A DNA stretch of 64,000 bases from an uncultured Coriobacteriaceae bacterium (GCA_902778135.1 CACYWP010000009.1:1-64000), one strand, 5' to 3'; shown: positions 8,728 through 18,081, counted from the stretch's first letter. Program-made: numbers and translations. The notes: generated from the sequence alone by a model not told the origin.

Positions 8728-11226
8728 CTATTGCACGCTGACGTCCACGCGCTCGTCGAGAGAATCGGCGCTGAGAGCCGAGGCAATCTTCAAGTCGAAC
8801 GACTCGCTCTTGAGGACGTCCCTGCCCAGCGGATAGCTGGAGACGACCTCTCCGCCCTCGTCGTAGGTGGCAACCATGGCATCGACCTTTGACGAGGCCT
8901 TGCCCTCCCCCTTCTCGACATGCAGCGTGTAGGAGAGGTCCTCGGACAGGCCGATCGTCATCGTGTCGTCGCTGAACTGGAGGCTTGCGCTGACACCCAC
9001 CAGGTCCTTGTCCACCTTCCCGTTGCGCGCCACGCAGACCAGGACGCCAGACTGGTCGTAGACGCGCACGTCATAGGAGGTGGGCAGGATGACCTTGGTC
9101 GGATAGGCCGACCCGCTCATGGAGGGACGCAGCGACGGCGCCGCGATAACCGAGGCGACCGATCCCACGCAGACCTGATCGATGCTCGTCGAGGCACGCA
9201 TGTGCGCACTTGCGTTGTCCACCGAGCTGTAGTATGTCGAGCCGCTCTCGAACAGCGTGTAGATGCGCCCGTCGTCGACGCAGCTTTCCTCCAACAGCGG
9301 GGGCAGCCAGAGGGTCCGCGCGCCACTGATTGCCAGGGACCTCACACCGTCCGTCACATCATAGAGATACGAGCGCGAGATGTTGCGGCGACCCTGCGAC
9401 GAGTTGAGCAGCAGATAGGTCCTGCCCCCGGCCTCGGCAAAGGTGGCGCCCTGCGTCTCGGCAGGCATGTGGTACGAGCCCTCCCAGGAGAACGTCGTCG
9501 CATCCCCCGAGGTATCGACGGCGAAGCAGGCAAGGATGCCCTCGTAGAAGTCTCCCACCCACAACCTGTCGTCGTACCAGGTGTTGAAGGAGGCCTCCTG
9601 CATCCTGCCGACGCTGCCGTCAAGCGCGACCAGCTCTATCTGGTCTCCTCCCAGGCGCACCGCATCGCCGGGATCGGCAACCGAGGCGTCCAGCGTCGTC
9701 AGGGGGATGCGCGCCTCGCACAGCTCGCCGGCCATCGTATAGGTCGAGGTTGCTATCCAGAGGTTGCTGCCATCGCAGGCGATGCCGCCGACATGGCGCG
9801 CCTCGCTCGGCAGGCCCGTCAGCACCAGCGTCTTGCGGTACGACCCGTCCTCCTTGTCCAGGACGAACAGGACCGAGGGATGGGTATCGTCCCCATGGGC
9901 ATGGACGGCATTGGCGGTCAGCTCGTCCAGCAGGGCCTCGTTGCCGCCCTGGGTGCGCAGGGTGTCGCCCTGCAGCGCGGACACGAGCGACCCACCGGCG
10001 CAGTATGCCGAGATGACCAGGTACTTGCTGGTGGCGCAGATGCCCTGCGGCACCATGACGTCGCAGTAGTCGGTGCCGAGGTTGGTCTGCATCAGCCCGG
10101 GCACCGCGAAGGCGTCCAGGTTGGAGTAGGACAGGAGCGACGGGTACGACAGGCACACGTCGGCAAGCTCGGGGGCGCTGAACTGGCTTTCCTCGCCCAG
10201 CCAGTGCGCATAGTCCGGATAGGTGCGCCGCTCCGTCGAGGTCTGGTAGAGCCTGTTGGGAGTGTCCGTCATCGAGATGATGCGTCCCTCGTCGTCCGCC
10301 TCGAAGGTGTCGGTACCCACCTCCAAGGTGCCCGACTGCAGGACATAGCCCTCGTCTGTCGTGTAGTGCGGCCAGCCCTCCGTGCTGTAGCCCACGACGG
10401 CGGAGTGGGTCGACGCCTCGACGTAGTAGCGACGCATGCCCTGGCCGTAGGCATCCGAATCGACCCAGCCAGACTCTGCCAGGCGCCCATCCTCGTCGGC
10501 AAGGTAGACGTTCTGCCCCACGCGCAGGGCGCCACGCAGGACGTAGCCCTGCTCGGTGGTGTAGTGCGGCCAGCCCTCCGAGCTGTAGCCCACGACGCAG
10601 GAATGCGTGGATGCCTCTACGTAATAGCGCTGGATGCCCTGGCCATAGGCGTCGGACACGACCCAGCCGGGGTCCACCAGCCGCCCATCCTCGTCGGCGA
10701 GGTAGACCTTGCCGTGCCCGTCAGCGTACCAACCCACCGCGATGGAGCCATCGGCCGTCGCATATGCCCAGTAGTCCGCATCGCCACCCTCGTCCGGGGC
10801 GATCAGGCGTCCCATGGCCAGCCGGCCATCCGCGTCGAGCCAGTAGCGCTTGAGCTCGCCCACATCCCCCTCGGGGGTCTCGTCGGTCAGCTTCCAGCCG
10901 GCCGTCGCCTGTCGCATGCCGTTGTCGTACCAGTAGTACGACACGCCCCTGTCCGCGGTGTACCAGCCCGTATAGGCGTCTTCCAGCGTCGCGGGAGGCA
11001 TGACGGAGTAGTCCTCGAACCGGTCGGCGGACGAGTTCGAGCCGGCTCCCCCATCCCCCTCGCCCCGCGAGGCGAACGTCGAGAGGAGCGTGCGCGCCTG
11101 GTCCAGCGGCCCCTCGAGCCAGCCGACCCTCCACGAGACGACGAGCGCGACGAGCAGCAGGGCGAGAAACGGCAGCAGGCCACGGCGGCCCGAACCGCGT
11201 CGCTGTCTCCTTCGCCTTGTCCTCAT
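8728..11226 (-). CDS. Membrane-anchored surface protein with cell-wall-binding-like repeats and propeller-like C-terminal region
   Basis: 832 residues. A very basic N-terminus (MRTRRRRQRRG...) precedes a single hydrophobic helix at ~17-35, giving a type II or uncleaved-signal anchor. Residues ~85-300 hold aromatic/Gly repeats of the glucan/choline-binding type ('GWYTADRGVSYYWYDNGMRQ'); two adjacent ~55-residue units (around 10,300-10,720) are nearly identical, sharing 'RRYYVEASTHS', 'VVGYS.EGWPHYTT' and 'GYVL'. The remaining ~500 residues are beta-rich with 'WIATSTYTMAGE', 'LWVGDFYEGIL' and 'RTYLLLNSSQGR' strands that suggest a beta-propeller. No enzyme motif is seen. Probably binds the cell wall or a glycan outside the cell. 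Confidence 0.75.
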   Translation of the reverse strand: MRTRRRRQRRGSGRRGLLPFLALLLVALVVSWRVGWLEGPLDQARTLLSTFASRGEGDGGAGSNSSADRFEDYSVMPPATLEDAYTGWYTADRGVSYYWYDNGMRQATAGWKLTDETPEGDVGELKRYWLDADGRLAMGRLIAPDEGGDADYWAYATADGSIAVGWYADGHGKVYLADEDGRLVDPGWVVSDAYGQGIQRYYVEASTHSCVVGYSSEGWPHYTTEQGYVLRGALRVGQNVYLADEDGRLAESGWVDSDAYGQGMRRYYVEASTHSAVVGYSTEGWPHYTTDEGYVLQSGTLEVGTDTFEADDEGRIISMTDTPNRLYQTSTERRTYPDYAHWLGEESQFSAPELADVCLSYPSLLSYSNLDAFAVPGLMQTNLGTDYCDVMVPQGICATSKYLVISAYCAGGSLVSALQGDTLRTQGGNEALLDELTANAVHAHGDDTHPSVLFVLDKEDGSYRKTLVLTGLPSEARHVGGIACDGSNLWIATSTYTMAGELCEARIPLTTLDASVADPGDAVRLGGDQIELVALDGSVGRMQEASFNTWYDDRLWVGDFYEGILACFAVDTSGDATTFSWEGSYHMPAETQGATFAEAGGRTYLLLNSSQGRRNISRSYLYDVTDGVRSLAISGARTLWLPPLLEESCVDDGRIYTLFESGSTYYSSVDNASAHMRASTSIDQVCVGSVASVIAAPSLRPSMSGSAYPTKVILPTSYDVRVYDQSGVLVCVARNGKVDKDLVGVSASLQFSDDTMTIGLSEDLSYTLHVEKGEGKASSKVDAMVATYDEGGEVVSSYPLGRDVLKSESFDLKIASALSADSLDERVDVSVQ

Positions 11227-11481
11227 GAGCCTCGCCCCTCACTCGCAGATGGTAAGGAAACAGTTTACCGCCGCACCGCGACACGAATGCCCGGGCAGCG
11301 ACACGACGAACGACCTTCACAGTTTGCGACCATACCCCACGATATGCGGGTCGCCCGCCGGTTACGCAAGTGACGGATTCATTTCCAGAATGTATCGTGA
11401 TGCCATGGCCCCTGATCCTGCGAGGAGGGTCGCACAGGGGTTGGCGGGAATGGGTCCCGCAAGCCAGAGAAAGGGAGAGAC

Positions 11482-12831
11482 ATGGCTACCAGCAACCTCA
11501 CTCGTCGTACCTTCATCGGTGCTGCCGGCGTCGCCGGCCTGACGCTCGCCGCGTGCGGTGGTGGCGGAGGCGACGATGCCGGCACCACCGAGGCCGCCTT
11601 CGACGGGACCATCACGGGCACCTACGACATGCATGTCCAAGGCTACGACTGGGGCGCGGGCGTGGACAAGATCACCATCGCCCTCAGCGCACCGCTCGAC
11701 ACCATCGACGTGGACAGCCTCACCGTGACGGAGCACAAGCAGGCAACCGACTGGACCTCCGAGACCTTTGACGTCGTCGAGGCGGACTTCCCGCGCACCA
11801 TAACCGCCGCCAGCATCGACGGAAACAACGTGGAGCTCGAGCTGGCCTGCGACCCCAACAACGGCAGCCCGTTCCTCTATGCCATGGCGACCGCCAGGAA
11901 CTCCTGGTGCGACCCGTACGAGCTCAACATCGCCATCGCCGAGGGCGTCGAGCTCACCAGCGGTGGCGCCGCCGTCACCGGCCTGACCATCGATCCGGTC
12001 GCCGTGAACAAGACCACCTCGGCCGACGCGTGGACGTTCGACTCCTACACCGCCGCTGATGGCACCGTGTACCCCTACGCGGCATGGGATCCCGAGGGCG
12101 AGAGCAAGAACCTCGTCATCTGGCTGCACGGCGCGGGCGAGGGTGGCAACACCGAGAACACCGACGCCTACATCCCCATCCTTGCCAACAAGGTGGTCGC
12201 CCTCTCCGAGGACGACTTCCAGGAGACGGTCGGTGGAGCCCACGTCGTCGCCCCCCAGTCCCCCACCATGTGGATGGACCAGGGTGCCGACGCCGACGGC
12301 AACCCCGTCTACATCGCAGAGGACGCCACCGAGGTGACCTCCATCTACACCGAGTCCCTCGAGGACTTCATCGACGCCTACACCGAGAAGGTCGGTGCCG
12401 AGAAGGTCTTCCTGTGCGGCTGCTCCAACGGCGGCTTCATGACCCTGTGGATGGGCCTGCACCGTCCTGACAAGTACGTCGGCATCGCCCCGATCTGCGA
12501 GGCCATCCCCGACGGCGCCATCTCCGACGAGCTGATCGAGGGCATCAAGGACCTGCCGATGTACTTCGTCTGGTCCGATGACGACACCACCGTCGACCCC
12601 GCCACCCACGAGATCCCGACGGTCGAGCGCCTCAAGGCCGCTGGCGCCCCCAACCTGCACGTCTCCACCAGCGAGCATGTCGTGGACACCTCTGGCCTGT
12701 ACAAGGACGAGGAGGGCAACCCCCACATGTACGCCGGCCACTGGAGCTGGATCTACTTCGACAACAACGAGTGCGAGTGCGTGGATGACGGCCTGAAGGT
12801 CTTCGACTTCGTCGCCGACTGCTTCGCGTAA
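11482..12831 (+). CDS. Tat-exported lipoprotein esterase (alpha/beta hydrolase)
   Basis: 449 residues. The N-terminus 'NLTRRTFIGAAG' is a twin-arginine signal and 'TLAAC' is a lipobox with Cys25 as the lipidated residue. A ~170-residue beta domain precedes an alpha/beta hydrolase of the PHB-depolymerase/Esterase D type: oxyanion segment 'VIWLHGAGEGG', nucleophile elbow 'CGCSNGGFM' (Ser near residue 315), acid in 'WSDDDTTVDP', and His in 'YAGHWSWIYF'. Likely acts on ester or peptide substrates at the outer membrane face. A strong site (gaaagggagagac) precedes the ATG. A hairpin terminator follows. Confidence 0.85.
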   Translation: MATSNLTRRTFIGAAGVAGLTLAACGGGGGDDAGTTEAAFDGTITGTYDMHVQGYDWGAGVDKITIALSAPLDTIDVDSLTVTEHKQATDWTSETFDVVEADFPRTITAASIDGNNVELELACDPNNGSPFLYAMATARNSWCDPYELNIAIAEGVELTSGGAAVTGLTIDPVAVNKTTSADAWTFDSYTAADGTVYPYAAWDPEGESKNLVIWLHGAGEGGNTENTDAYIPILANKVVALSEDDFQETVGGAHVVAPQSPTMWMDQGADADGNPVYIAEDATEVTSIYTESLEDFIDAYTEKVGAEKVFLCGCSNGGFMTLWMGLHRPDKYVGIAPICEAIPDGAISDELIEGIKDLPMYFVWSDDDTTVDPATHEIPTVERLKAAGAPNLHVSTSEHVVDTSGLYKDEEGNPHMYAGHWSWIYFDNNECECVDDGLKVFDFVADCFA

Positions 12832-12859
12832 CCCCCCGACGCCACCCGTACGACAAGAA

Positions 12860-12886
12860 GTGGGACCCCTCGTCGAGGGGTCCCAC
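12860..12886 (+). terminator. Hairpin after the esterase gene
   Basis: A 12-bp perfect stem (GTGGGACCCCTC and its complement) with a 3-base loop ends 55 bases past the stop, followed by a short pyrimidine run (ccctttgc). Probably an intrinsic terminator for the plus-strand gene. Confidence 0.6.
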
Positions 12887-12916
12887 CCCTTTGCAGCCTT
12901 TAGGGACTGTCAGCAG

Positions 12917-12955
12917 GGGGCCGGGTGTGGCCCATCCCTGGTCACACCCGGCCCC
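12917..12955 (-). terminator. Second hairpin between convergent esterase genes
   Basis: A 13-bp perfect stem (GGGGCCGGGTGTG / CACACCCGGCCCC) with a 13-base loop lies 25 bases beyond the end of the minus-strand esterase gene. Back to back with the preceding hairpin, it likely terminates the minus-strand transcript. Confidence 0.5.
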
Positions 12956-12980
12956 ATCACGCCTGCGAATCGTCACGACC

Positions 12981-13874
12981 CTACAGGAAGCGACGGAAGA
13001 AGGCGACCTCGTCGTCGTTGCAACGTGCGGCGTCGGTGGCCGTCGGTTGCATATTGAGATGGAACACGTGCCCCAACGGCTCTTCCAGGCCGGCAAAGAT
13101 ATGCACCTCGTGCATCACGTCCACCTCGCGGAGCCTCGCATCCATCGCATAGACGCCGTCGTGCAGGAAGTCCCCGTCACAGGTCATCAGGTAGACGGGC
13201 GGCCAGTCTGCGTTGGTGTGGGTTACGACGCTGATCAGGGAGAGCTCGCGCTCGTCGCCCCCGTTGGGCAGGAAGTCCCCCATCAGGCCCGTGGTCATGT
13301 CCGTCGGGTCGTCCGAGACGTGGATCTCGTAGGCGCCGCAGTTCAGCGCCACGGCAAGCGGCTTGAACCCCACCGGTGGGGCGAAGTCGAACTCGGCCGC
13401 GTAGGATGCCTCGGTGCACATGCCACAGAACAGGCCGAGCATGTGCGCGCCGGCGGAGTCGCCCACCGCAAAGACCTTCGCCGGGTCCCCACCATATGCG
13501 GCAATGTGGTCCACCGTCCAGTTGAACACCAAGCAGGTGTCCTCCATCGACGAGGGGAACTTGAACTCCGGGGCGAGGCGATAGGTATAGTTGACCACCA
13601 CAAAGCCGCGGCGTGCCAAGTCCATGCAGTAGAGGTGGTAGAGCTCCTTGTCGCCATACACCCAGCCACCACCATGCACCGACACGATGACGGGAAGCCC
13701 CGCATCGTCCGCAGTACCCTCGGGACGGTACACGTCCAGTAACTGCCAGCGGGCGTCTGGCCCATAGGCGATGTCATCGAAGCGCTGGACCCCCGCGGGA
13801 TCGGGCACCCCCGCATCACGGATGGCATCACCCGCGGCAAACTGCGCGCGAATCATATCGGACATTGCAGACAT
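12981..13874 (-). CDS. HSL-type alpha/beta hydrolase (esterase/lipase)
   Basis: 297 residues, no signal peptide. The hormone-sensitive-lipase signature is complete: oxyanion motif 'VHGGGWVYGDK', nucleophile 'AVGDSAGAHMLG', an Asp in 'MTCDGDFLHD' and the catalytic His in 'LGHVFHLN'. Such enzymes hydrolyse short acyl esters in the cytoplasm. The ATG at 13874 has an aggaggg site 8 bases upstream. It converges on the Tat-lipoprotein esterase, separated by two hairpins. Confidence 0.88.
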   Translation of the reverse strand: MSAMSDMIRAQFAAGDAIRDAGVPDPAGVQRFDDIAYGPDARWQLLDVYRPEGTADDAGLPVIVSVHGGGWVYGDKELYHLYCMDLARRGFVVVNYTYRLAPEFKFPSSMEDTCLVFNWTVDHIAAYGGDPAKVFAVGDSAGAHMLGLFCGMCTEASYAAEFDFAPPVGFKPLAVALNCGAYEIHVSDDPTDMTTGLMGDFLPNGGDERELSLISVVTHTNADWPPVYLMTCDGDFLHDGVYAMDARLREVDVMHEVHIFAGLEEPLGHVFHLNMQPTATDAARCNDDEVAFFRRFL

Positions 13875-14011
13875 CTCGATCTCCCTCCTGTAGGCAAGCC
13901 ACTGCCAGACGCGAAGAACGCCGACCCATGCGCCATGATGTCACCTGCCGAGGCATGCGCACGCTTGCGGCGGACTCCGCATCACCCGCACGTCACAAGG
14001 ATGCGCCCATC

Positions 14012-14797
14012 TTACAACGAGGCCGAGGCGGGCTTCATCCCTGCAACCGCCCGGAGGTACTCCTCGTCATCGATCGAATGGTCGTGGCGCGCGCCCATCC
14101 GTGCCATGCGCCCCTCCCTGTAGGCGATCAGCCGGTTGTTCGGCAGCTCCTGCCAGTCCTGCCCATCGGGAAGCGGCCTCGTGCAAAAGAACGCGGTGCC
14201 ACCCGAGGTGCGCACGTAGAGGGTCGGACGGACGGTGTTGGTGTGGACATAGGTGTACTCACCGTCATCGATGACCAGGTTCAGCTTGTTCGAACGGGAC
14301 AGCTCCTCAACCGCATGCGAGAGCACCACAAAGCGCTCGCCAAAGGTCAGCGGGGCACCCTTGCGCTCGGCGAGGTCGTCCAGCATGTCGACGAGGTATA
14401 TGACGACCTGCTCGCTGTCGGTGCCTCCCACCGCAAGCGCCCCATAGCCATCCAGCAGCCGGTCGTCCAGGATGGTGCCGTTGTGCGCGATGACCCAACG
14501 ACAGCCGAAGAGGTCCTCGCGCATGAAGGGATGGCAGTTGTTGTAGGTGAGCACGCCCATGGTCGCCTGGCGGATGTGCGCGACCACGTTCGTCGAGCGG
14601 ATGGGCTCCTCCAGCAGGTAGGCAAGGAAGCTCGAGTCGATGGCCCGCAGCTCCTCCTTGTTCAGGAACACGCGCGAGCCCTCGCGCCACGACAGCCCCC
14701 AGCCGTGTGGGTGCTCGACGCTGTCGCGGAAGAAGACGCGCAGGTGGTCGTTGGCCCGCACGGGTCGCCGCGAGTTGATGGCGTAGAGTTCGCACAT
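14012..14797 (-). CDS. Class II glutamine amidotransferase (YafJ-like)
   Basis: 261 residues starting MCELYAINS: Cys2 becomes the N-terminal nucleophile after Met removal, as in Ntn-type amidotransferases. 'HPHGWGLSW', 'VVAHIRQATMG' and 'WVIAHNGTI' match the glutaminase site (Arg, Asn-Gly, His). No synthase or isomerase domain is attached, so it belongs to the stand-alone YafJ/DUG3-like group whose acceptor is generally unknown. A strong aaggagg site precedes the ATG. Confidence 0.9.
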   Translation of the reverse strand: MCELYAINSRRPVRANDHLRVFFRDSVEHPHGWGLSWREGSRVFLNKEELRAIDSSFLAYLLEEPIRSTNVVAHIRQATMGVLTYNNCHPFMREDLFGCRWVIAHNGTILDDRLLDGYGALAVGGTDSEQVVIYLVDMLDDLAERKGAPLTFGERFVVLSHAVEELSRSNKLNLVIDDGEYTYVHTNTVRPTLYVRTSGGTAFFCTRPLPDGQDWQELPNNRLIAYREGRMARMGARHDHSIDDEEYLRAVAGMKPASASL

Positions 14798-14845
14798 GGG
14801 ACAGCCGCCTCCTTCTTACAGCACAGAATAGCGCATATGCAGGCG

Positions 14846-14873
14846 AAGGCCCCGAGACTCGGCTCGGGGCCTT
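14846..14873 (-). terminator. Hairpin after the VWA lipoprotein gene
   Basis: An 11-bp perfect stem (AAGGCCCCGAG / CTCGGGGCCTT) with a 6-base loop sits 26 bases past the minus-strand stop at 14899, the probable end of the sigma/anti-sigma/VWA operon. There is no strong T run. Confidence 0.5.
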
Positions 14874-14898
14874 CCGGACGCATGCCGTACCCTTGCTC

Positions 14899-16563
14899 CT
14901 AGCCCAGCGCGAGGCCAACCAGGTCGAGGAACTCCGCGCGGTCGTTCGCCTCGGGGTCGCCCACCAGCTCGCATATCGAATCGTAGTCGGCAGTTCCCAC
15001 ATGCTCCGAATCGCGCAGCACCATCGCAAACTCGATGACACCCGCCTGGAAGCGCCAGTCCTCGCCAGGATCGCGCTGCCAATCCTTTTGGCTGATGACC
15101 CACTCCTGCTGGCGCACCTTGCCGCCTGCCGCCGGCTTGTAGCGCACCGATGCGGTCATCCACTCGTCGCTGGAGGCGTCGCCGGTGGCACCCGTCCCAT
15201 ACTTCAGGTCGGTCGTCCCCACCTCCAGGTCGGAGTCGGCCAATGCGACCTCGTACGCGACGGTGAACTGGTTGCTCGGCCCGACATCGCCCGCGTCGCG
15301 CTCGTCGTTGGTAAAGTCCTCGTCCGCCATCGCGCGGTTCTCGTAGCCGATCAGCCGGTAAGCCTTCACCTGGGCGGGATTGAACTCGACCTGGACCTTG
15401 ACGTCGTCGGCCAGGGGCACGAGGTTGGCCATGAGGTTGGTGCCCAGCACGCGTTCGGCCTCCTCGATGCAGTCGATGTAATGATAGGAACCGTTGCCGT
15501 GGTCCGCCAGCGTCTCCATCTTGGTGTCCTTGTAGTTGCCCGAGCCAAAGCCGAGAACGGACAGGTAGATGCCAGTCTCACGCTGCTCGTCAACGAAGTC
15601 GTGCAGGTCGGACTCGCTGGTGATCCCCACGTTGAGGTCGCCATCGGACGCCATGACGATGCGGTTGACCCCACCCTCGATGTAATGGTCCTTCGCCAGG
15701 TCGTAGGCCATGCGCAGGCCTGCCTCCCCGTTCGTGAAGCCGTCGGCACGCAGGCGACGAATCGCGCGCATGATCTTGCGACCCTCGGTGCCCTTCGCCC
15801 CATCCAGCACGACCTCCTCGCCGTTCGCATACGTGACGATGGAGACGCAGTCGTTCTCGTCGAGGTGGTCGACCAGCTCCTCGAAGGCCTCCTTCAGCAG
15901 GTCCAGCTTGTCGGGCTCGTCCATCGACCCGGAGATGTCAATGAGAAACACCAAGTTCGAGCCCCGCTCCGTGACCTCTGCCGCCTCGGGGGCGGTGGCA
16001 AAGCCCAGGGTGACCAGCTTGGTCTGGTCGTTCCACGGGCAGTCGCCGACATGCACCGTCGTCTCGAACAGGTCGTCCGCACCCGCCTTCGGTGTCTTGT
16101 AGCCATAGGAGAAGTAGTTGAGCATCTCCTCGGTGCGGACGGCCCCGTCGGGGATCTCATCGAGGTCGTAGCCATCACGCAGCATGCGCCGCAGGTTGGC
16201 ATAGCTGGCCGTGTCGACGTCGGAGGAGATGGTGGACAGGGGCCGGGTCGTGGTGGACACGAATCCCTGCTCCGTCAGGTCGGCATACTCCTCGGTGTTG
16301 AGCGGGACGACCTCCTCGTACCAACCCTCGGTCTCGCCGACCCCGTAATAGTTGGCCTCGGGCATCGCATCCATGGCGACGGGCATCGCCCCTTCTGTCC
16401 CGACATCCTCCAGCACGATCTCCTTCGGTTCGCTGGTTGCCTGAAGGGGCTGCTCCGAGCGCCCAAAGGGCAGGCTGCAGCCCACGAGGGCCAGCGACAG
16501 CGTCACGCATGCCGCCGCATGTCCCAAGACCGACACCCTACCGAAACGTTCCCTCGTTGCCAT
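14899..16563 (-). CDS. VWA-domain lipoprotein (YfbK-like)
   Basis: 554 residues from ATG 16563, preceded by a perfect aaggag; the frame stays open far upstream but without a plausible start. 'LSLALVGC' is a lipobox. After a spacer, residues ~85-170 match the YfbK N-terminal region ('STISSDVDTASYANLRRML'), then a von Willebrand A domain with an intact MIDAS ('FLIDISGSMDEP', later 'VMASDGDLNVG'), then a C-terminal beta domain. It probably binds protein or metal at the cell surface. It is the third gene of an operon after an ECF sigma factor and its membrane anti-sigma, suggesting the sigma factor controls it. Confidence 0.85.
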   Translation of the reverse strand: MATRERFGRVSVLGHAAACVTLSLALVGCSLPFGRSEQPLQATSEPKEIVLEDVGTEGAMPVAMDAMPEANYYGVGETEGWYEEVVPLNTEEYADLTEQGFVSTTTRPLSTISSDVDTASYANLRRMLRDGYDLDEIPDGAVRTEEMLNYFSYGYKTPKAGADDLFETTVHVGDCPWNDQTKLVTLGFATAPEAAEVTERGSNLVFLIDISGSMDEPDKLDLLKEAFEELVDHLDENDCVSIVTYANGEEVVLDGAKGTEGRKIMRAIRRLRADGFTNGEAGLRMAYDLAKDHYIEGGVNRIVMASDGDLNVGITSESDLHDFVDEQRETGIYLSVLGFGSGNYKDTKMETLADHGNGSYHYIDCIEEAERVLGTNLMANLVPLADDVKVQVEFNPAQVKAYRLIGYENRAMADEDFTNDERDAGDVGPSNQFTVAYEVALADSDLEVGTTDLKYGTGATGDASSDEWMTASVRYKPAAGGKVRQQEWVISQKDWQRDPGEDWRFQAGVIEFAMVLRDSEHVGTADYDSICELVGDPEANDRAEFLDLVGLALG

Positions 16564-16769
16564 GACGGACTCCTTCCGCCTCGACGTTTTCTTCCGATCT
16601 ACCAGGGATACGAGCGATGGCGGGGAATTGTCGGAGAAATCTTGGGAATCCGTTCGCCGGGAGGGGTGGGAAGGTTCGGCGCATGCGCGACGCCCACGGC
16701 TCGGGGACGGTGCGGCATCGGAATCGCACCGCGTCGAGTCATGGGCGTCGCGCGGACCAGGGGGCCAGT

Positions 16770-17513
16770 CTAGGACGGGTCGTCGATGACGTCGCAACGC
16801 CAGAAGGTGTCCTCCCCGTCGTACTGGACCGCGTAGCCGTCTCCATCCGTCAGCCGGTACACCGTGCAGGCAACCCCCTCGTCGGAGTCGAAGGGGCGTG
16901 CGGTCGCCTCCCCCACCGACTCGCCGACCCCACCCGCGTCGACCTCGACCGTATACAGTCCATCTACCAGGGCGGACAGTCGCCTGCCATCCGCCAGCTC
17001 GATCAGGGGACAGAGGTCGACGGTCGTGAGCTCCCGCTCCGTGGCGGCTTCGGGCGCCGCGTCGAGCATGACCTCCTCCGCCGAGAACTCCTCCTCGGCG
17101 TCCATGTCGCCAACAGCCATGTCGTTGGAAGCCCCCGCCGTCGCGCCTTCTTCCACCAGGGCCTTGTCCTCGCTTGGCATGGCCGTGAGCCCGATGCCCG
17201 CATCCGAGGCAGCCTGCGACTGGCCAAGGCCCGACATCATGCCAATGCGCACGACGACCAAGGCGGCCACCAGCACCGCGGCCACGGGCAGCAGCGCGCG
17301 CCAACGCGGCCGTCGTGGGACGAAGGGGATGACGTCGGCACCGGAGCCCGCATCCGCAGCATCGCCTGAGGAGGGGACGTCATCGACACCAGTCCTCGCA
17401 CTCTGGGCGCTCAGGAGGTTGGCCAGCATCATGTCCTGGGCCTCCCCACCCAGCTCGATGCGCTCGAACGCATCGTGAACCTGCTGGTCGAGCAGCTCGT
17501 CTGTGTCAGCCAT
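16770..17513 (-). CDS. Single-pass membrane protein, probable anti-sigma factor
   Basis: 247 residues from ATG 17513 (GTG 17516 is possible). The start shares one base with the sigma-factor stop (TGATG), so translation is coupled. An acidic/helical cytoplasmic part of ~70 residues is followed by one hydrophobic helix ('WRALLPVAAVLVAALVVVRI') and a low-complexity, mostly extracellular region. No zinc (ZAS) motif is seen. Membrane topology and position directly after an ECF sigma gene are the reasons for calling it an anti-sigma; the family itself is not recognised. Confidence 0.65.
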   Translation of the reverse strand: MADTDELLDQQVHDAFERIELGGEAQDMMLANLLSAQSARTGVDDVPSSGDAADAGSGADVIPFVPRRPRWRALLPVAAVLVAALVVVRIGMMSGLGQSQAASDAGIGLTAMPSEDKALVEEGATAGASNDMAVGDMDAEEEFSAEEVMLDAAPEAATERELTTVDLCPLIELADGRRLSALVDGLYTVEVDAGGVGESVGEATARPFDSDEGVACTVYRLTDGDGYAVQYDGEDTFWRCDVIDDPS

Positions 17514-17989
17514 CACGCCTCGCCTCCCAATGACTTCCTCAGCATGCCTCGGGCGTCACGCAGCCGGTTGCGCACGGTCGACGGCTTCTCGCCCAGCATC
17601 CGCGCGATCTCGTCGGTCTTGTAGCCCTCGTAATAGTGCAGGTAGACCACGTCCTTGTACTTCTCTGGCAGACGAAGCACCGCGTCGAGCGTCGCATCGA
17701 TGGGATCCGTCCCATGCGGGTCCGCCGGCTCCTGCTCGGGCATGGCCGTCACACGGGTGCGCGACGCGCTCTTCAGCAGGTCGCGGCACAGATTGGACGC
17801 GCACACGATGAGCCAGGCCTTCTCGTGGCCCTCGCTCTCGAACGAGCGCGGATGGTCCACCAGCTTCATGAACGTCGCCTGGGTCGCATCCTCCGCATCG
17901 GCGGCATTGCCCATGAAGGAATAGCAGACACGATAGACCGTCTGCACGTGTCGGCGGAAGATCGCCTCTATGTCGCACGTCTGCGGCAC
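17513..17989 (-). CDS. ECF-type RNA polymerase sigma factor
   Basis: 158 residues from GTG with a ggggagg site. Region 2 ('FRRHVQTVYRVCYSFMGNAADAEDATQATF', quoted in part: VYRVCYSFMGNAADAEDATQ) and region 4 ('LPEKYKDVVYLHYYEGYKTD', then 'EIARMLGEKPSTVRNRLRDA') are clear, joined by a short linker as in group 4 sigmas. It is the first gene of the sigma/anti-sigma/VWA operon and likely autoregulates it. The signal is unknown; envelope stress is a reasonable guess given the membrane partners. Confidence 0.9.
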   Translation of the reverse strand: MPQTCDIEAIFRRHVQTVYRVCYSFMGNAADAEDATQATFMKLVDHPRSFESEGHEKAWLIVCASNLCRDLLKSASRTRVTAMPEQEPADPHGTDPIDATLDAVLRLPEKYKDVVYLHYYEGYKTDEIARMLGEKPSTVRNRLRDARGMLRKSLGGEA

Positions 17990-18019
17990 GCTTGCCTCCC
18001 CTTTACCCTAGACACGACT

Positions 18020-18046
18020 GAGCCTGCCCGAATGTCGGGCAGGCTC
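18020..18046. terminator. Perfect hairpin upstream of the sigma operon
   Basis: A 12-bp perfect stem (GAGCCTGCCCGA / TCGGGCAGGCTC) with a 3-base loop lies between the end of the XRE-membrane gene and the sigma gene, both on the minus strand. It may end transcription of the upstream gene; no T run accompanies it. Confidence 0.4.
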
Positions 18047-18081
18047 TAGTGTAGTGTCTCGGAATCGCTGAATCCTTCCGA

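Noticed and set aside
8920..11373. Long plus-strand ORF (817 codons) opposite the surface-protein gene
   Set aside because: Rich in Arg/His/Val with no domain; a shadow of the minus-strand gene in GC-rich DNA.
14893..16773. Plus-strand ORF (626 codons) opposite the VWA lipoprotein
   Set aside because: No recognisable domain; the minus strand has lipobox and MIDAS motifs and a good ribosome site.
16563..17304. Extension of the VWA protein upstream to 17304
   Set aside because: The extension overlaps the anti-sigma gene in another frame and is Arg/Gly-rich shadow sequence; ATG 16563 has a perfect ribosome site followed by a lipoprotein signal.
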